A stretch of DNA of 64,000 nt from Pseudomonas fluvialis (GCF_002234375.1 NZ_NMQV01000009.1:1-64000); one strand, 5' to 3'. Numbered from the stretch's first letter, positions 41,703 to 51,521 are shown. Program-made: numbers and translations. Notes: generated by a model from the sequence alone, not told the origin.

Positions 41703-42559
41703 GCGGGGTAGTGGTGCGTCGTTGGCCCCTGGATCATGACCTGGTCGGTTTTGCCCGGCAGTTGCAGCAGTTGCAGGTGCCGCATCGTTTTACCGAAGAG
41801 GGCGGTGCACAGGTGTTGTGGGTGCCCGAGCAGGCCTGGGTGGCGCAGGTTGAGATGCTCTATCAGCGCTACGAGCAGGATCCGCAGTGGTTGCCGCAGC
41901 ACAATACGGCGTCGTCTCCGGCGCCGCGTCTGAAACAGCGTCTGCTGCAGGCACCTGTGAGCCTGCTGGTGCTCGCATTGAGCCTGCTGGTCGCACTGCT
42001 CAGCGGGCTGGGTGAGCGCATCGAGGTGCTCGTCTGGCTGAACTTTCAGGCCTTTACTTTTGATGAGCGCCATCTGTATTTCCTGCCGTTGCAGGACAGC
42101 CTGGCCGAAGGCCAGTGGTGGCGTTTGTGGACTCCCGCCCTGGTGCATTTTGGGCTGTTACACCTGGCCATGAACGGCTTGTGGTATTGGGAGCTGGGGC
42201 GACGTATCGAGGCGGCCAGAGGCGGCTGGACGCTGCTCTGGCTGACCTTGAGCAGCGCCCTGGTGGCTAACCTGGCACAGTATCTGATTGGCGGGCCTGG
42301 GCTGTTTGGCGGCCTGTCTGGGGTACTCTATGCGTTGCTGGGCTATTGCTGGTGGTATCAGCGCCTCTGTCCGCAGGCCGGCTTGCAACTGCCGGCCGGG
42401 GTGCTGGTGATGATGCTGGTCTGGCTGTTGTTGTGCCTGAGCGGGTTGATCACTGCCCTTGGGTTTGGCCAGATAGCCAATGCCGCGCATGTCGGCGGCC
42501 TGTTGCTGGGCTGCCTGCTGGGCCTTCTGGCAGGGCTCTGGGCGCGGCGAACGAATTGA
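41699..42559 (+). CDS. Rhomboid intramembrane serine protease (GlpG-like)
   Basis: A 286-residue membrane protease. Residues 1-~70 are a cytoplasmic N-terminal domain of the GlpG kind, then six or so membrane helices. The catalytic dyad is Ser207 (GLFGGLSGVLYALLGY) and His264 (NAAHVGGLLLG); the oxyanion residues His155 and Asn159 are in HLAMNGLWYW, and the L1 loop WRLWTPALVH precedes them. All key residues are there, so it should be active, cutting transmembrane segments of unknown substrates. Start overlaps the previous stop (ATGA). Confidence 0.94.
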   Translation: MSGVVVRRWPLDHDLVGFARQLQQLQVPHRFTEEGGAQVLWVPEQAWVAQVEMLYQRYEQDPQWLPQHNTASSPAPRLKQRLLQAPVSLLVLALSLLVALLSGLGERIEVLVWLNFQAFTFDERHLYFLPLQDSLAEGQWWRLWTPALVHFGLLHLAMNGLWYWELGRRIEAARGGWTLLWLTLSSALVANLAQYLIGGPGLFGGLSGVLYALLGYCWWYQRLCPQAGLQLPAGVLVMMLVWLLLCLSGLITALGFGQIANAAHVGGLLLGCLLGLLAGLWARRTN

Positions 42560-42579
42560 TAGAGGGCGAGGAGAATGCA

Positions 42580-42852
42580 ATGAGCAGTTTTGCCGAGATG
42601 ATTGCCAACATAACCCCGGAGATCTACCAGAACCTCAAGCAGGCGGTAGAGATCGGCAAGTGGCCGGATGGCCGCCTGCTGACCCGTGAGCAGAAAGAGC
42701 TGACTCTGCAGGCAATGATCGCCTGGGAACAGCACAACCTGCCCGAGGAGGAGCGTACCGGTTACATGGGTGGCCAGGAATGTGGATCCAAGGCCAAGCA
42801 GGCGGCAGCCAGCAACGCCCTGTTTGCCCCGGCTTCGGGGACGCGGCATTGA
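42580..42852 (+). CDS. yeaC: YeaC-like small protein (DUF1315)
   Basis: A 90-residue small cytoplasmic protein beginning MSSFAEMIANITPEIYQNLK, with the family core KWPDGRLLTREQKELTLQAMIAWE and an acidic PEEERTGYM segment. The function of the family is unknown. ATG 42580 with GAGGAG nine bases ahead. It sits 20 bases after the rhomboid gene; its TGA overlaps the likely TTG start of the next gene. Confidence 0.88.
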   Translation: MSSFAEMIANITPEIYQNLKQAVEIGKWPDGRLLTREQKELTLQAMIAWEQHNLPEEERTGYMGGQECGSKAKQAAASNALFAPASGTRH

Positions 42853-43688
42853 TACAGGAGCTGGCGCGTGGCGCACTGCACAAGATGCATACGCAACTGG
42901 ACACGCCGGTGCAGTATGCCCTGCACCTGGGTGAGCAGCCGCTGCTATTGAACAGCCTGCTGGGTAAAACCGTACGCCTGGAATACCTGGGCGCCATCCA
43001 TTGCTGCCATTGTGGGCGCAAGACCAAGAGCAGCTACAGCCAGGGTTATTGCTATCCCTGCATGCAGAAGCTGGCGCAGTGTGACCTGTGCATCATGAGC
43101 CCGGAAAAGTGCCACTATGAGGCCGGCACCTGTCGCGAGCCTGCCTGGGGTGAGCAGTTCTGCATGACCGATCATGTCGTCTACCTGGCCAACTCCAGTG
43201 GTGTGAAGGTGGGTATTACCCGGGCTAGCCAGGTGCCGACGCGCTGGATCGACCAGGGCGCCAGCCAGGCCTTGCCGATCATGCGCGTAGCGACCCGTCA
43301 GCAGTCGGGCTTTGTCGAAGATTTGCTGCGTAGCCAGGTAGCCGACAAGACCAACTGGCGTGCCTTGCTCAAGGGCGATGCCGAGCCTGTCGACCTGCCG
43401 GCGCTGCGTGAGCAGCTGTTTGCGCGTTGTGCGGAGGGTATCGCCGCGTTGCAGCAGCGTTTTGGCCTGCAGGCCATCCAGCCGGTGCATGACGTCGCTG
43501 TCACGACCATTCAGTACCCGATCACGGCCTACCCGGCGAAGATCAACAGTTTCAACCTGGACAAAGATCCTGTCGCCGAAGGTACCCTGTTGGGCATCAA
43601 GGGGCAGTACCTGATGTTCGACGGCGGTGTCATCAATATCCGCAAATACACCGCTTACCAGTTGGCGATCCACGAGATTGCCGCTTAA
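42849..43688 (+). CDS. DUF2797 family protein with zinc-binding cysteines
   Basis: A 279-residue conserved protein of unknown function. An N-terminal domain is rich in Cys pairs (HCCHCGRKTK, GYCYPCMQKLAQCDLC, CHYEAGTC) and must bind metal, probably two zinc ions. The middle resembles the GIY-YIG-like segment VVYLANSSGVKVGITRASQVPTRW. I take TTG 42849 as the start because the resulting LIQELARGALHKM matches the N-terminus I recall for relatives and it overlaps the yeaC stop; the first ATG (42885) would trim 12 residues. It precedes pepN. Confidence 0.8.
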   Translation: MIQELARGALHKMHTQLDTPVQYALHLGEQPLLLNSLLGKTVRLEYLGAIHCCHCGRKTKSSYSQGYCYPCMQKLAQCDLCIMSPEKCHYEAGTCREPAWGEQFCMTDHVVYLANSSGVKVGITRASQVPTRWIDQGASQALPIMRVATRQQSGFVEDLLRSQVADKTNWRALLKGDAEPVDLPALREQLFARCAEGIAALQQRFGLQAIQPVHDVAVTTIQYPITAYPAKINSFNLDKDPVAEGTLLGIKGQYLMFDGGVINIRKYTAYQLAIHEIAA

Positions 43689-43787
43689 AGACGAAAAGAG
43701 CGCTTGACGCTGGAGGCTGAACGCATGACCGAGTCGTTCAGCTTCCCGTTTTCAGTGCTGTTACTCGAATTGGACGAGGCTCCCCTT

Positions 43788-46451
43788 ATGCGTACCGAAC
43801 AACCGAAGATGATCTACCTCAAGGACTATCAGGTGCCGGACTACCTGATTGACGAGACACACCTGACCTTCGAGCTGTTCGAGGACCACACCCTGGTGCA
43901 CGCCCAACTGGTGATGCGGCGTAACCCCGAGGCGGGCGCTGGCCTTCCGTTGCTGGTACTGGATGGCCAGCAGCTGGAGTTGCTGGAGCTGAAACTGGAT
44001 GACCAAGTATTGGTGGCGGGTGATTACCAGCTGAGCGACAGCCAGTTGAGCCTGCAGCCGACGCACGAGCAGTTCGTCATCGACAGCAGCGTGCGTATCC
44101 ACCCGGAAAGCAATACCGCGCTGGAAGGCCTGTACAAGTCCGGCAGCATGTTCTGTACGCAGTGCGAGGCCGAGGGCTTCCGCAAGATTACCTACTACCT
44201 CGATCGCCCCGACGTGATGAGTAAATTCACCACCACGCTCAGCGCCGAACAGCATCGCTATCCGGTGTTGCTCTCCAACGGCAACCCGATTGCCAGCGGC
44301 ACGGAAGAGGGGGGGCGCCATTGGGCGACCTGGGAAGATCCGTTCAGAAAACCGGCCTATCTGTTCGCACTGGTTGCCGGCGACCTGTGGTGTGTCGAAG
44401 ACACCTTTACCACCATGAGCCAGCGGGACGTGGCACTGCGCATCTATGTCGAGCCGGAAAACATCGACAAGGTGCAGCACGCCATGGACAGCCTGAAAAA
44501 GTCGATGAAGTGGGACGAGGAGGTGTACGGGCGCGAATACGACCTGGACATCTTCATGATCGTCGCGGTCAACGACTTCAACATGGGCGCCATGGAGAAC
44601 AAGGGCCTCAATATCTTCAACTCCAGCTGCGTGCTGGCTCGTGCCGAGACCGCCACCGACGCCGCCCATCAGCGTGTCGAGGCGGTGGTGGCCCACGAGT
44701 ACTTCCATAACTGGTCGGGCAACCGGGTGACCTGCCGCGACTGGTTCCAGTTGTCTCTGAAAGAAGGCTTCACGGTGTTCCGTGATGCCGAGTTTTCGGC
44801 CGATATGCACTCGCGCACGGTCAAGCGAATCGAAGACGTGGCCTACCTGCGTACCCACCAGTTCGCCGAGGACGCCGGCCCGATGGCTCATCCGGTGCGC
44901 CCGGATGCGTACATGGAAATTTCCAATTTCTACACCCTGACCATCTACGAGAAGGGTGCGGAAGTGCTGCGCATGATCCATACCCTGCTTGGCGCCGAAC
45001 TGTTCCGCAAGGGCTCGGACCTGTACTTCGCACGGCACGACGGCCAGGCGGTAACCTGCGACGACTTCGTCAAGGCCATGGAGGATGCCAGTGGCATCGA
45101 CCTGGCCCAGTTCAAGCGCTGGTACAGTCAGGCCGGTACGCCGCAGTTGGTAGTGAGTGAACACTACGATGCGCTCGCGCAGCGTTATACCCTGACCTTT
45201 GCACAAAGCTGCCCGGCCACGCCGGGGCAGTCGGAAAAACAGCCGTTTGTCATTCCGGTTGCCCTGGGGCTGCTAGATGCCCAGGGTAACGCGCTGCCCC
45301 TGCAGTTGGCCGGCGAAGCGCAGGCGCAGGGCGTTCAGCGTGTGCTTTCAGTTACCGAGGCGCAGCAGTCGTTTACCTTCGTCAATCTGGCCGAACAGCC
45401 GCTACCGTCGTTGTTGCGCGGTTTCAGCGCGCCGGTGAAGCTGAGCTTCCCGTACAGCCGCGACCAGTTGATGTTCCTCATGCAGCACGACTCCGACGGC
45501 TTCAATCGCTGGGAAGCTGGCCAGCAGCTGGCCGTGCAGGTGTTGCAGGAGCTGATCGGCCAGCAGCAGCGTGGCGAGCCCATGTTGCTCGATCCGAGGC
45601 TGGTTACGGCGCTGCGCAGTGTGCTGGAAAACCACAGCCTGGATTCGGCCATGGTGGCCGAGATGCTCTCGTTGCCCGGCGAAGGCTACCTGGCCGAGCT
45701 GGCTGAGCAGGCGGATGTCGAGGCTATCCATGCGGCCCGCGAGTTTGCCCGTGCTCGCCTGGCCGAGGCACTGTTTGAGCCGCTGTGGGCGCGTTATCAG
45801 GCCAACCGCCAGGTGTCGCGCAGCACGCCGTATCAGGCCGAGGCCGCGCACTTTGCCCGGCGCAGCCTGCAGAACATCGCGCTGTCCTACCTGATGCTGT
45901 GCAATCGTGGCGAAGTGCTGGAGGCCTGCGTCGAGCAGTTCGATACCGCGGACAATATGACGGAGCGTCTGGCGGCTCTCGCGGTGCTGGTCAACAGCCC
46001 CGCCGAGGAAGCCGCGCAGCGTGCGCTGGCCCAGTTTGCCGAGTGCTTTGCCGATAATCCGCTGGTCATGGATCAGTGGTTCAGTGTGCAGGCGGCCTGC
46101 CAGCGTCCTGGTGCGCTGGCGCGCGTGCAGGCTTTGATGAACCATGCGGCGTTCAGTCTGAAGAATCCCAACAAGGTGCGTGCACTGATCGGTGCCTTTG
46201 CCAACCAGAACCTGGTGCATTTCCATGCGGCCGATGGCGCCGGCTATCGTTTCCTGGCTGACCAGGTGATTGCCCTCAATCGCCTCAATCCGCAGATTGC
46301 TGCCCGTCAGTTGCTTCCGTTGACGCGTTGGGCACGCTACGACGCGCCGCGCCAAGCGTTGATGCGCAACGAGCTGCTGCGTATCCGCGACAGTGGATCA
46401 TTGTCCAGCGATGTCTTCGAGGTGCTCGACAAAAGCCTGCGTACGGCTTGA
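43788..46451 (+). CDS. pepN: Aminopeptidase N
   Basis: An 887-residue M1-family zinc aminopeptidase, the usual length. The exopeptidase motif GAMEN is at residues 267-271 and the zinc site HEYFHNW at 303-309, with the third ligand Glu in LKEGFTVFRD. It trims N-terminal residues of peptides in the cytoplasm. ATG 43788 (MRTEQPKMIYLKDYQVPDY) with GAGG upstream; an upstream ATG at 43704 in the same frame adds residues not seen in the family. Likely last gene of the nadK-to-pepN run. Confidence 0.96.
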   Translation: MRTEQPKMIYLKDYQVPDYLIDETHLTFELFEDHTLVHAQLVMRRNPEAGAGLPLLVLDGQQLELLELKLDDQVLVAGDYQLSDSQLSLQPTHEQFVIDSSVRIHPESNTALEGLYKSGSMFCTQCEAEGFRKITYYLDRPDVMSKFTTTLSAEQHRYPVLLSNGNPIASGTEEGGRHWATWEDPFRKPAYLFALVAGDLWCVEDTFTTMSQRDVALRIYVEPENIDKVQHAMDSLKKSMKWDEEVYGREYDLDIFMIVAVNDFNMGAMENKGLNIFNSSCVLARAETATDAAHQRVEAVVAHEYFHNWSGNRVTCRDWFQLSLKEGFTVFRDAEFSADMHSRTVKRIEDVAYLRTHQFAEDAGPMAHPVRPDAYMEISNFYTLTIYEKGAEVLRMIHTLLGAELFRKGSDLYFARHDGQAVTCDDFVKAMEDASGIDLAQFKRWYSQAGTPQLVVSEHYDALAQRYTLTFAQSCPATPGQSEKQPFVIPVALGLLDAQGNALPLQLAGEAQAQGVQRVLSVTEAQQSFTFVNLAEQPLPSLLRGFSAPVKLSFPYSRDQLMFLMQHDSDGFNRWEAGQQLAVQVLQELIGQQQRGEPMLLDPRLVTALRSVLENHSLDSAMVAEMLSLPGEGYLAELAEQADVEAIHAAREFARARLAEALFEPLWARYQANRQVSRSTPYQAEAAHFARRSLQNIALSYLMLCNRGEVLEACVEQFDTADNMTERLAALAVLVNSPAEEAAQRALAQFAECFADNPLVMDQWFSVQAACQRPGALARVQALMNHAAFSLKNPNKVRALIGAFANQNLVHFHAADGAGYRFLADQVIALNRLNPQIAARQLLPLTRWARYDAPRQALMRNELLRIRDSGSLSSDVFEVLDKSLRTA

Positions 46452-46646
46452 CGGCGGAGTGGCGACCGGCATTTGTGCGGCGTGTTGATGTGCAAACCCG
46501 GGAAAAGTGCCGGAAATGCTCAAGCATGCGGGGTTACGCTTAACAAAACATAACGACGGGTTGATTGTCAGGGCTTTGCCTAGGCCTATAGGATAGCCCG
46601 TCTGCCCGAATGCAGATTCACCTATAACAATAAGGGGGAAAGGTGT

Positions 46647-47732
46647 ATGAGTGAGCCCGTCTTGCGGCGCACGCGATTCGATGTGGGCATGGAGCCCGTA
46701 GCCGCATCGACAGCCAGTCGTCTGCTTCCACTGAGCAAGGTTTGCGCGCTGCTGGCCCTGCTGGCCGGTTTGAGCCTGCCGGCGCTGGTGCAGGCTGAGG
46801 CCGTTGCGCCTGCCAAGCCTGGTTACGCCGTGCCTTCAGAGCGTGCCGTGCACAGCCTGTTGGTCGACGTAGTACGTGCCGGCAAGCGTCTGGTGGCCGT
46901 GGGGGATCGTGGCCATATCCTTTTCTCCGATGACCAGGGACAAAACTGGCAGCAGGCCGAAGTGCCTACTCGGCAGATGCTGACCGGCGTGTTCTTTGTC
47001 GATGACCAGCATGGCTGGGCGGTTGGCCACGATGCGCAAATCCTTGCCAGTCGTGATGGTGGTCAGACCTGGCAACGTCAGTACCGTGATCTCGAACGCG
47101 AGGCGCCGTTGCTGGATGTCTGGTTCCGCAACCGCCAGCAGGGCTTTGCCGTGGGCGCCTACGGTGCTGTGCTGACCACCAACAACGGTGGCCAGACCTG
47201 GGAAGAGATCAGCGAACGCCTGGACAATCCCGATGCTTATCACCTTAACGGGGTGACCTATGTGGAGGGCGGCGGCCTGTTCGTGGTCGGTGAGCTGGGG
47301 CTGATGTATCGCTCGGCCGATTGGGGATTGAGCTGGGAAACTGTTGCCAGCCCTTATGAAGGCTCGCTGTTTGGTGTGGGTGCCACTGGGCAGCCCGGTA
47401 GCCTGGTGGTGTACGGCTTGCGTGGCCATCTGTTCCGCTCCAGTGACTTCGGCAACAGCTGGCAGGCGATTCGCCTGGAAGCGGAGAACGGCCCGCTGGA
47501 GTTTGGTCTGGCCGGCAGCGCACTGCTGGAAGACGGGCAGCTGGTTGTGGTCGGCCATGGTGGCAGCGTGCTGCTAAGTCGTGATGCCGGCCAGAGTTTC
47601 ACGGTTATCAACCGTGCCGACCGCTTGCCGCTGGCGGGAGTAGCCAGTGCCGGCAATGGTGGCTTGATCCTGGTTGGTCAGGGCGGCGTACACCTCGCCA
47701 CGGCCAATGGCAGTGAACTGGATCAACAATAA
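46647..47732 (+). CDS. YCF48-type beta-propeller (BNR-repeat) exported protein
   Basis: A 361-residue protein with an N-terminal hydrophobic signal (about residues 30-50, VCALLALLAGLSLPALVQAEA). The rest is a beta-propeller of repeats with Asp-box motifs: SDDQGQNW, SRDGGQTW, TNNGGQTW, SADWGLSW, SSDFGNSW and SRDAGQSF. It is probably periplasmic or on the outside. The following MMPL gene starts 21 bases later, so they are one unit; such propellers often precede MMPL transporters, and I infer that they act together. Substrate unknown. Its ribosome binding site is GGGGGAAAGG. Confidence 0.9.
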   Translation: MSEPVLRRTRFDVGMEPVAASTASRLLPLSKVCALLALLAGLSLPALVQAEAVAPAKPGYAVPSERAVHSLLVDVVRAGKRLVAVGDRGHILFSDDQGQNWQQAEVPTRQMLTGVFFVDDQHGWAVGHDAQILASRDGGQTWQRQYRDLEREAPLLDVWFRNRQQGFAVGAYGAVLTTNNGGQTWEEISERLDNPDAYHLNGVTYVEGGGLFVVGELGLMYRSADWGLSWETVASPYEGSLFGVGATGQPGSLVVYGLRGHLFRSSDFGNSWQAIRLEAENGPLEFGLAGSALLEDGQLVVVGHGGSVLLSRDAGQSFTVINRADRLPLAGVASAGNGGLILVGQGGVHLATANGSELDQQ

Positions 47733-47753
47733 TAAAGGCCGGGAGTTTGCCCC

Positions 47754-50111
47754 ATGAGCATCAACAAGCAACAACACACGCCGGCGCCTTTTCTCGAGCG
47801 TCTGATTTTCAATAATCGTCCGGCGGTCATCCTGATCTGTACCCTGATCAGCCTGTTCCTGTTTTACCAGGCGGCGCAGGTTCGTCCGTCGACCAGCTTC
47901 GAGAAGATGATTCCCCTGCAGCACCCCTACATCAAGAACATGATGGATCACCGCAACGACCTGTCCAACCTGGGCAACACGGTGCGTATTGCGGTGGAAG
48001 CGGTGGATGGCGATATCTTCACCAAGGAGTACATGGAGACCCTGCGTCAGATCAATGACGAGGTGTTCTACATTGCCGGCGTCGATCGTTCCGGCATGAA
48101 GTCGCTGTGGAGCCCCAACGTTCGCTGGACCGAGGTCACCGAAGAAGGCTTCGATGGTGGCGAGGTCATTCCGCAGACCTATGACGGTTCCGCGGAGAGT
48201 CTGGAAGAGCTGCGTAACAACGTACTCAAGTCTGGTCAGGTCGGCCGCCTGGTAGGCAACAACTTCAAGTCGAGCATCATTGATGTCCCGCTGCTCGAGT
48301 CCTACCCGGATCCACAGGATCAGAGCCGTCTGATCAAGCTCGACTACCAGCAGTTTTCCCATGAGCTGGAAGAGAAAATTCGCGAGAAGTACCAGGCACA
48401 GAACCCCAATGTGAAGGTGCACATCATCGGTTTTGCCAAGAAGGTCGGCGACCTGATCGATGGCCTGATCGGTGTGGTGATGTTCTTCGGTGTGGCTATC
48501 GCCATTACCTTTGTCCTGCTGTTGTGGTTTACCCACTGTTTCAAGAGCACCCTGGCAGTGGTGTGCACCACACTGATTGCCGTGGTCTGGCAGCTGGGCA
48601 TGCTCAATGTGCTGGGCTTTGGTCTTGACCCCTATTCGATGCTGGTGCCGTTCCTGGTGTTTGCCATTGGTATTTCTCATGGGGTGCAGAAGATCAATGG
48701 TATTGCCATGGCCTCGGGGGATGCGCCCGATGCCCTGACGGCTGCGCGTCGGGCTTTCCGCCAGTTGTTCATTCCGGGCATGGTGGCGCTGCTCTCCGAT
48801 GCCGTCGGCTTCATTACCCTGCTGTTGATCGATATCGGGGTGATCCGCGAGCTGGCCATTGCCGCTTCGGTCGGTGTGGCGGTGATCATCCTCACCAACC
48901 TGATCCTGTTGCCGGTGACCATCTCCTATATCGGCATCAGCCAGAAAGCCGTACGCATCAGTCGTGAAGAGGCCAGCAAGAATCATCCGTTCTGGCGCCT
49001 GATCTCCAATTTCGCCCACCCCCTGGTGGCGCCGATTTCCGTGGTGGTGGCGCTGGCTGCCCTGGGCGGCGGCATCTGGTATGGCCAGAATCTGAAGATC
49101 GGTGACCTTGACCAGGGCGCTCCTGAGCTGCACCCCGACTCGCGCTACAACCTGGATAACGATTTTGTCATCCGCAACTACTCGACCAGCTCGGACGTGC
49201 TGGTGATCATGGCCAAGACGGCGCCAGAAGGTTGCTCCAGTTACAAGACCCTGTCGGCGATGGATCAGCTGATGTGGCAAATGGAGAACACCGAGGGCGT
49301 GCAGTCGGCGGTATCCATGGTGAGCGTGTCCAAGCAGGTCATCAAGGGCATGAACGAGGGCAACCTGAAATGGGAAACCCTGTCGCGCAACCAGGACGTG
49401 CTGAACAACTCCATTGCGCGTGCCGAAGGCCTGTACAACGGCAACTGCTCGCTGGCGCCGGTACTGGTGTTCCTCAACGACCACAAGGCCGAGACGCTGG
49501 AACGTACCGTTGCAGTCGCCAAGCAGTTTGCCGAGGAGCATAACGAAGACGGCCTAGAGTTCCTCCTGGCAGCGGGGAACGCGGGCATCGAAGCCGCTAC
49601 CAACGAGGTAATTGCCTCGTCGGAAACCACCATGCTCATCGCTGTCTATGCGGCGGTGGTTATCATGTGCCTGCTGACCTTCCGCTCCCTGGCCGCCACG
49701 CTCTGTGTGATCCTGCCGCTAGTGCTGACTTCGGTACTGGGCAATGCGCTGATGGCTTACATGGGCATCGGCGTGAAGGTAGCAACCCTGCCAGTGATCG
49801 CGCTGGGTGTGGGTATCGGTGTCGACTATGGCATCTACATCTACAGCCGCATGGAAACCTACCTACGCCAGGGTATGGCTTTGCAGGATGCCTATTACGA
49901 AACGCTCAAGTCCACCGGCAAGGCGGTACTGTTTACCGGTGTGTGCCTGGCGATTGGCGTGGCGACCTGGATCTTCTCGGCGATCAAGTTCCAGGGCGAC
50001 ATGGGCCTGATGCTGACCTTCATGTTCCTCTGGAATATGTTCGGGGCGATCTGGCTGTTGCCGGCCTTGGCCCGCTTCCTGATCAAGCCGGAGAAGCTGC
50101 GTCAGGCGTAA
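47754..50111 (+). CDS. RND/MMPL-family membrane transporter
   Basis: A 785-residue inner-membrane protein with the two-fold repeated RND design: one helix near residue 20-40, a periplasmic domain, five helices (ITFVLLLWFTHCF... to ILTNLILLPVTI), then the second half ending in FMFLWNMFGAIWLLPALARFL. The GDLDQGAPELHPDSRYNLDN segment marks the second periplasmic domain, as in MmpL-like and HpnN-type exporters of lipids. It is larger than SecD/F and lacks an adjacent membrane-fusion protein. Terminated by the hairpin at 50128-50158. Confidence 0.92.
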   Translation: MSINKQQHTPAPFLERLIFNNRPAVILICTLISLFLFYQAAQVRPSTSFEKMIPLQHPYIKNMMDHRNDLSNLGNTVRIAVEAVDGDIFTKEYMETLRQINDEVFYIAGVDRSGMKSLWSPNVRWTEVTEEGFDGGEVIPQTYDGSAESLEELRNNVLKSGQVGRLVGNNFKSSIIDVPLLESYPDPQDQSRLIKLDYQQFSHELEEKIREKYQAQNPNVKVHIIGFAKKVGDLIDGLIGVVMFFGVAIAITFVLLLWFTHCFKSTLAVVCTTLIAVVWQLGMLNVLGFGLDPYSMLVPFLVFAIGISHGVQKINGIAMASGDAPDALTAARRAFRQLFIPGMVALLSDAVGFITLLLIDIGVIRELAIAASVGVAVIILTNLILLPVTISYIGISQKAVRISREEASKNHPFWRLISNFAHPLVAPISVVVALAALGGGIWYGQNLKIGDLDQGAPELHPDSRYNLDNDFVIRNYSTSSDVLVIMAKTAPEGCSSYKTLSAMDQLMWQMENTEGVQSAVSMVSVSKQVIKGMNEGNLKWETLSRNQDVLNNSIARAEGLYNGNCSLAPVLVFLNDHKAETLERTVAVAKQFAEEHNEDGLEFLLAAGNAGIEAATNEVIASSETTMLIAVYAAVVIMCLLTFRSLAATLCVILPLVLTSVLGNALMAYMGIGVKVATLPVIALGVGIGVDYGIYIYSRMETYLRQGMALQDAYYETLKSTGKAVLFTGVCLAIGVATWIFSAIKFQGDMGLMLTFMFLWNMFGAIWLLPALARFLIKPEKLRQA

Positions 50112-50127
50112 GCCATGACCCGGCCAT

Positions 50128-50158
50128 AAAAAAACGCGACCTTCGGGTCGCGTTTTTT
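50128..50158. terminator. Bidirectional terminator between the MMPL gene and a convergent small gene
   Basis: A stem ACGCGACC/GGTCGCGT with TTCG tetraloop is flanked by seven As on the left and six Ts on the right, so it works on both strands for the two converging genes. Confidence 0.93.
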
Positions 50159-50172
50159 ATGCTCAGCCCCGC

Positions 50173-50589
50173 TCAGTGCGGGGTGCCCTGGGCCTGTTCG
50201 AGCAGCCACTGTTTCTCGTGTTGCCAGTCGAAGGGTTCATCGTTGGCTTCGGCTTCGAAGCGGCGTTCATCGAGTCGCTGGTACAAGGCGATTTCCTCGT
50301 CCGGCATGTAGTGCAGGCAGTCGCCGGCGAAGAACCACAGCAGGTCGCGAGGTACCAGGTGGGCAATCTGCGGATAGCGCTGGAATATCTGGCAGATCAG
50401 TTCCTGGCCCAGGTACTGGCTGGTTACCGGCTCCTCACGCAGTTGTTCCTGCAGTTCGTCATAACGCTCAAGGAACAGGGCATGGCTGTCGTCCTCGATC
50501 TGCTCGGCGTCGCCCAACGCCTGCAGGATGCCGCGCAGGTGGCGAAGTAAAGCCAGGGGATAGTCGAGGGCAGTATCTTTGGCAGTCAT
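50173..50589 (-). CDS. Conserved Pseudomonas small protein, function unknown
   Basis: A 138-residue acidic, cytoplasmic protein, converging on the MMPL gene. The most characteristic part is the segment QRYPQIAHLVPRDLLWFFAGDCLHYMPDEEIALYQRLDERRFEAE, which I recognise from pseudomonad proteins without knowing a role. ATG 50589. No signal peptide, no membrane helix and no cofactor motif. Confidence 0.8.
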   Translation of the reverse strand: MTAKDTALDYPLALLRHLRGILQALGDAEQIEDDSHALFLERYDELQEQLREEPVTSQYLGQELICQIFQRYPQIAHLVPRDLLWFFAGDCLHYMPDEEIALYQRLDERRFEAEANDEPFDWQHEKQWLLEQAQGTPH

Positions 50590-50724
50590 GGCGTGATCCG
50601 TGGAGAAGTAGGGCTGGCAATTATACGCAAGGCCCTGGCCTGTTAGGCGGGCAACTTGGCATGATCGGCGCTGGGGACATTGCCGGTTGTCGTCCTAGAC
50701 TGGCGGAGACAGAGGAGCGTTGCC

Positions 50725-51384
50725 ATGCATGTCTACCTGCAACCCGCCGAGTACATCGATAGTCAGCACCCGGCAGTACAAGCCTTCGCCGAACAGCACC
50801 GTGGCGTTCAGGCCGCTCCGCGTGAGCAGGCGGTCAGCCTGTACTACGCGGTGCGTGACCAGTTGCGCTACAACCCTTACTGCTTCAGTAGTGAACCGGC
50901 CACGCTCAAGGCCAGTCATGCGTTGCAGCAAGGGGAAAGCTATTGCGTGCCCAAGGCGCTACTCCTGGCGGCCTGCGCGCGCCACTGCGGCATTCCCGCA
51001 CGTATTGGCCTGGCGGATGTGCGTAATCACCTGTCGTCGCCGCGTTTGCTGCAGCTACTGCGCACGGATGTGTTTGCCATGCATGGCTATACCGAGCTGT
51101 ACCTGGACGGGCGCTGGGTCAAGGCTACGCCGGCTTTCAATGCTGCGCTTTGTCGCGCTTTCAACGTGGCACCACTGGACTTCGATGGTCGCCAGGACAG
51201 CGTTTTCCATCCCTTCAATAGTGCGGGTAACCGCTACATGGAGTACCTGCGGGATCACGGGCAGTTCAGCGACCTGCCGCTGGAGTTGTTTCTGGGGCAC
51301 CTGCAGGGCTGCTACCCACACCTGTTCAGTGCGCAGCCAGGCGCGCTACAGGGGGATTTACTCGGCGAGGTGCGTGGCGCCTGA
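50725..51384 (+). CDS. Transglutaminase-like cysteine protease-fold protein
   Basis: A 219-residue protein with a transglutaminase-like core. The catalytic cysteine lies in GESYCVPKALLLAACARHCGIPARIGLADVRNH (about residue 77), and the His and Asp are supplied by MHGYTELYLDGRWVKATPAFN. Members cut or cross-link peptides; the target here is unknown. ATG 50725 follows GAGGAG. It has no signal peptide. The downstream c-di-GMP gene starts 137 bases later and seems separately transcribed. Confidence 0.88.
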   Translation: MHVYLQPAEYIDSQHPAVQAFAEQHRGVQAAPREQAVSLYYAVRDQLRYNPYCFSSEPATLKASHALQQGESYCVPKALLLAACARHCGIPARIGLADVRNHLSSPRLLQLLRTDVFAMHGYTELYLDGRWVKATPAFNAALCRAFNVAPLDFDGRQDSVFHPFNSAGNRYMEYLRDHGQFSDLPLELFLGHLQGCYPHLFSAQPGALQGDLLGEVRGA

Positions 51385-51521
51385 GTATCAGCCTCGGCGC
51401 ATCGGTCGCATCGCTCTGGGTGATCGGGTTTGTGAAAATACCCAGAAGATCGCAAACTGCCATGCATCAGGCTGTGATGTGGGTGAAATGGCGGCGGCCC
51501 GAGTCCGGAACGAGTGAGCGC

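Noticed and set aside
47574-49541. 655-codon minus-strand frame opposite the MMPL gene
   Set aside because: Antisense shadow; repetitive His/Gln/Asp-rich composition, no motif.
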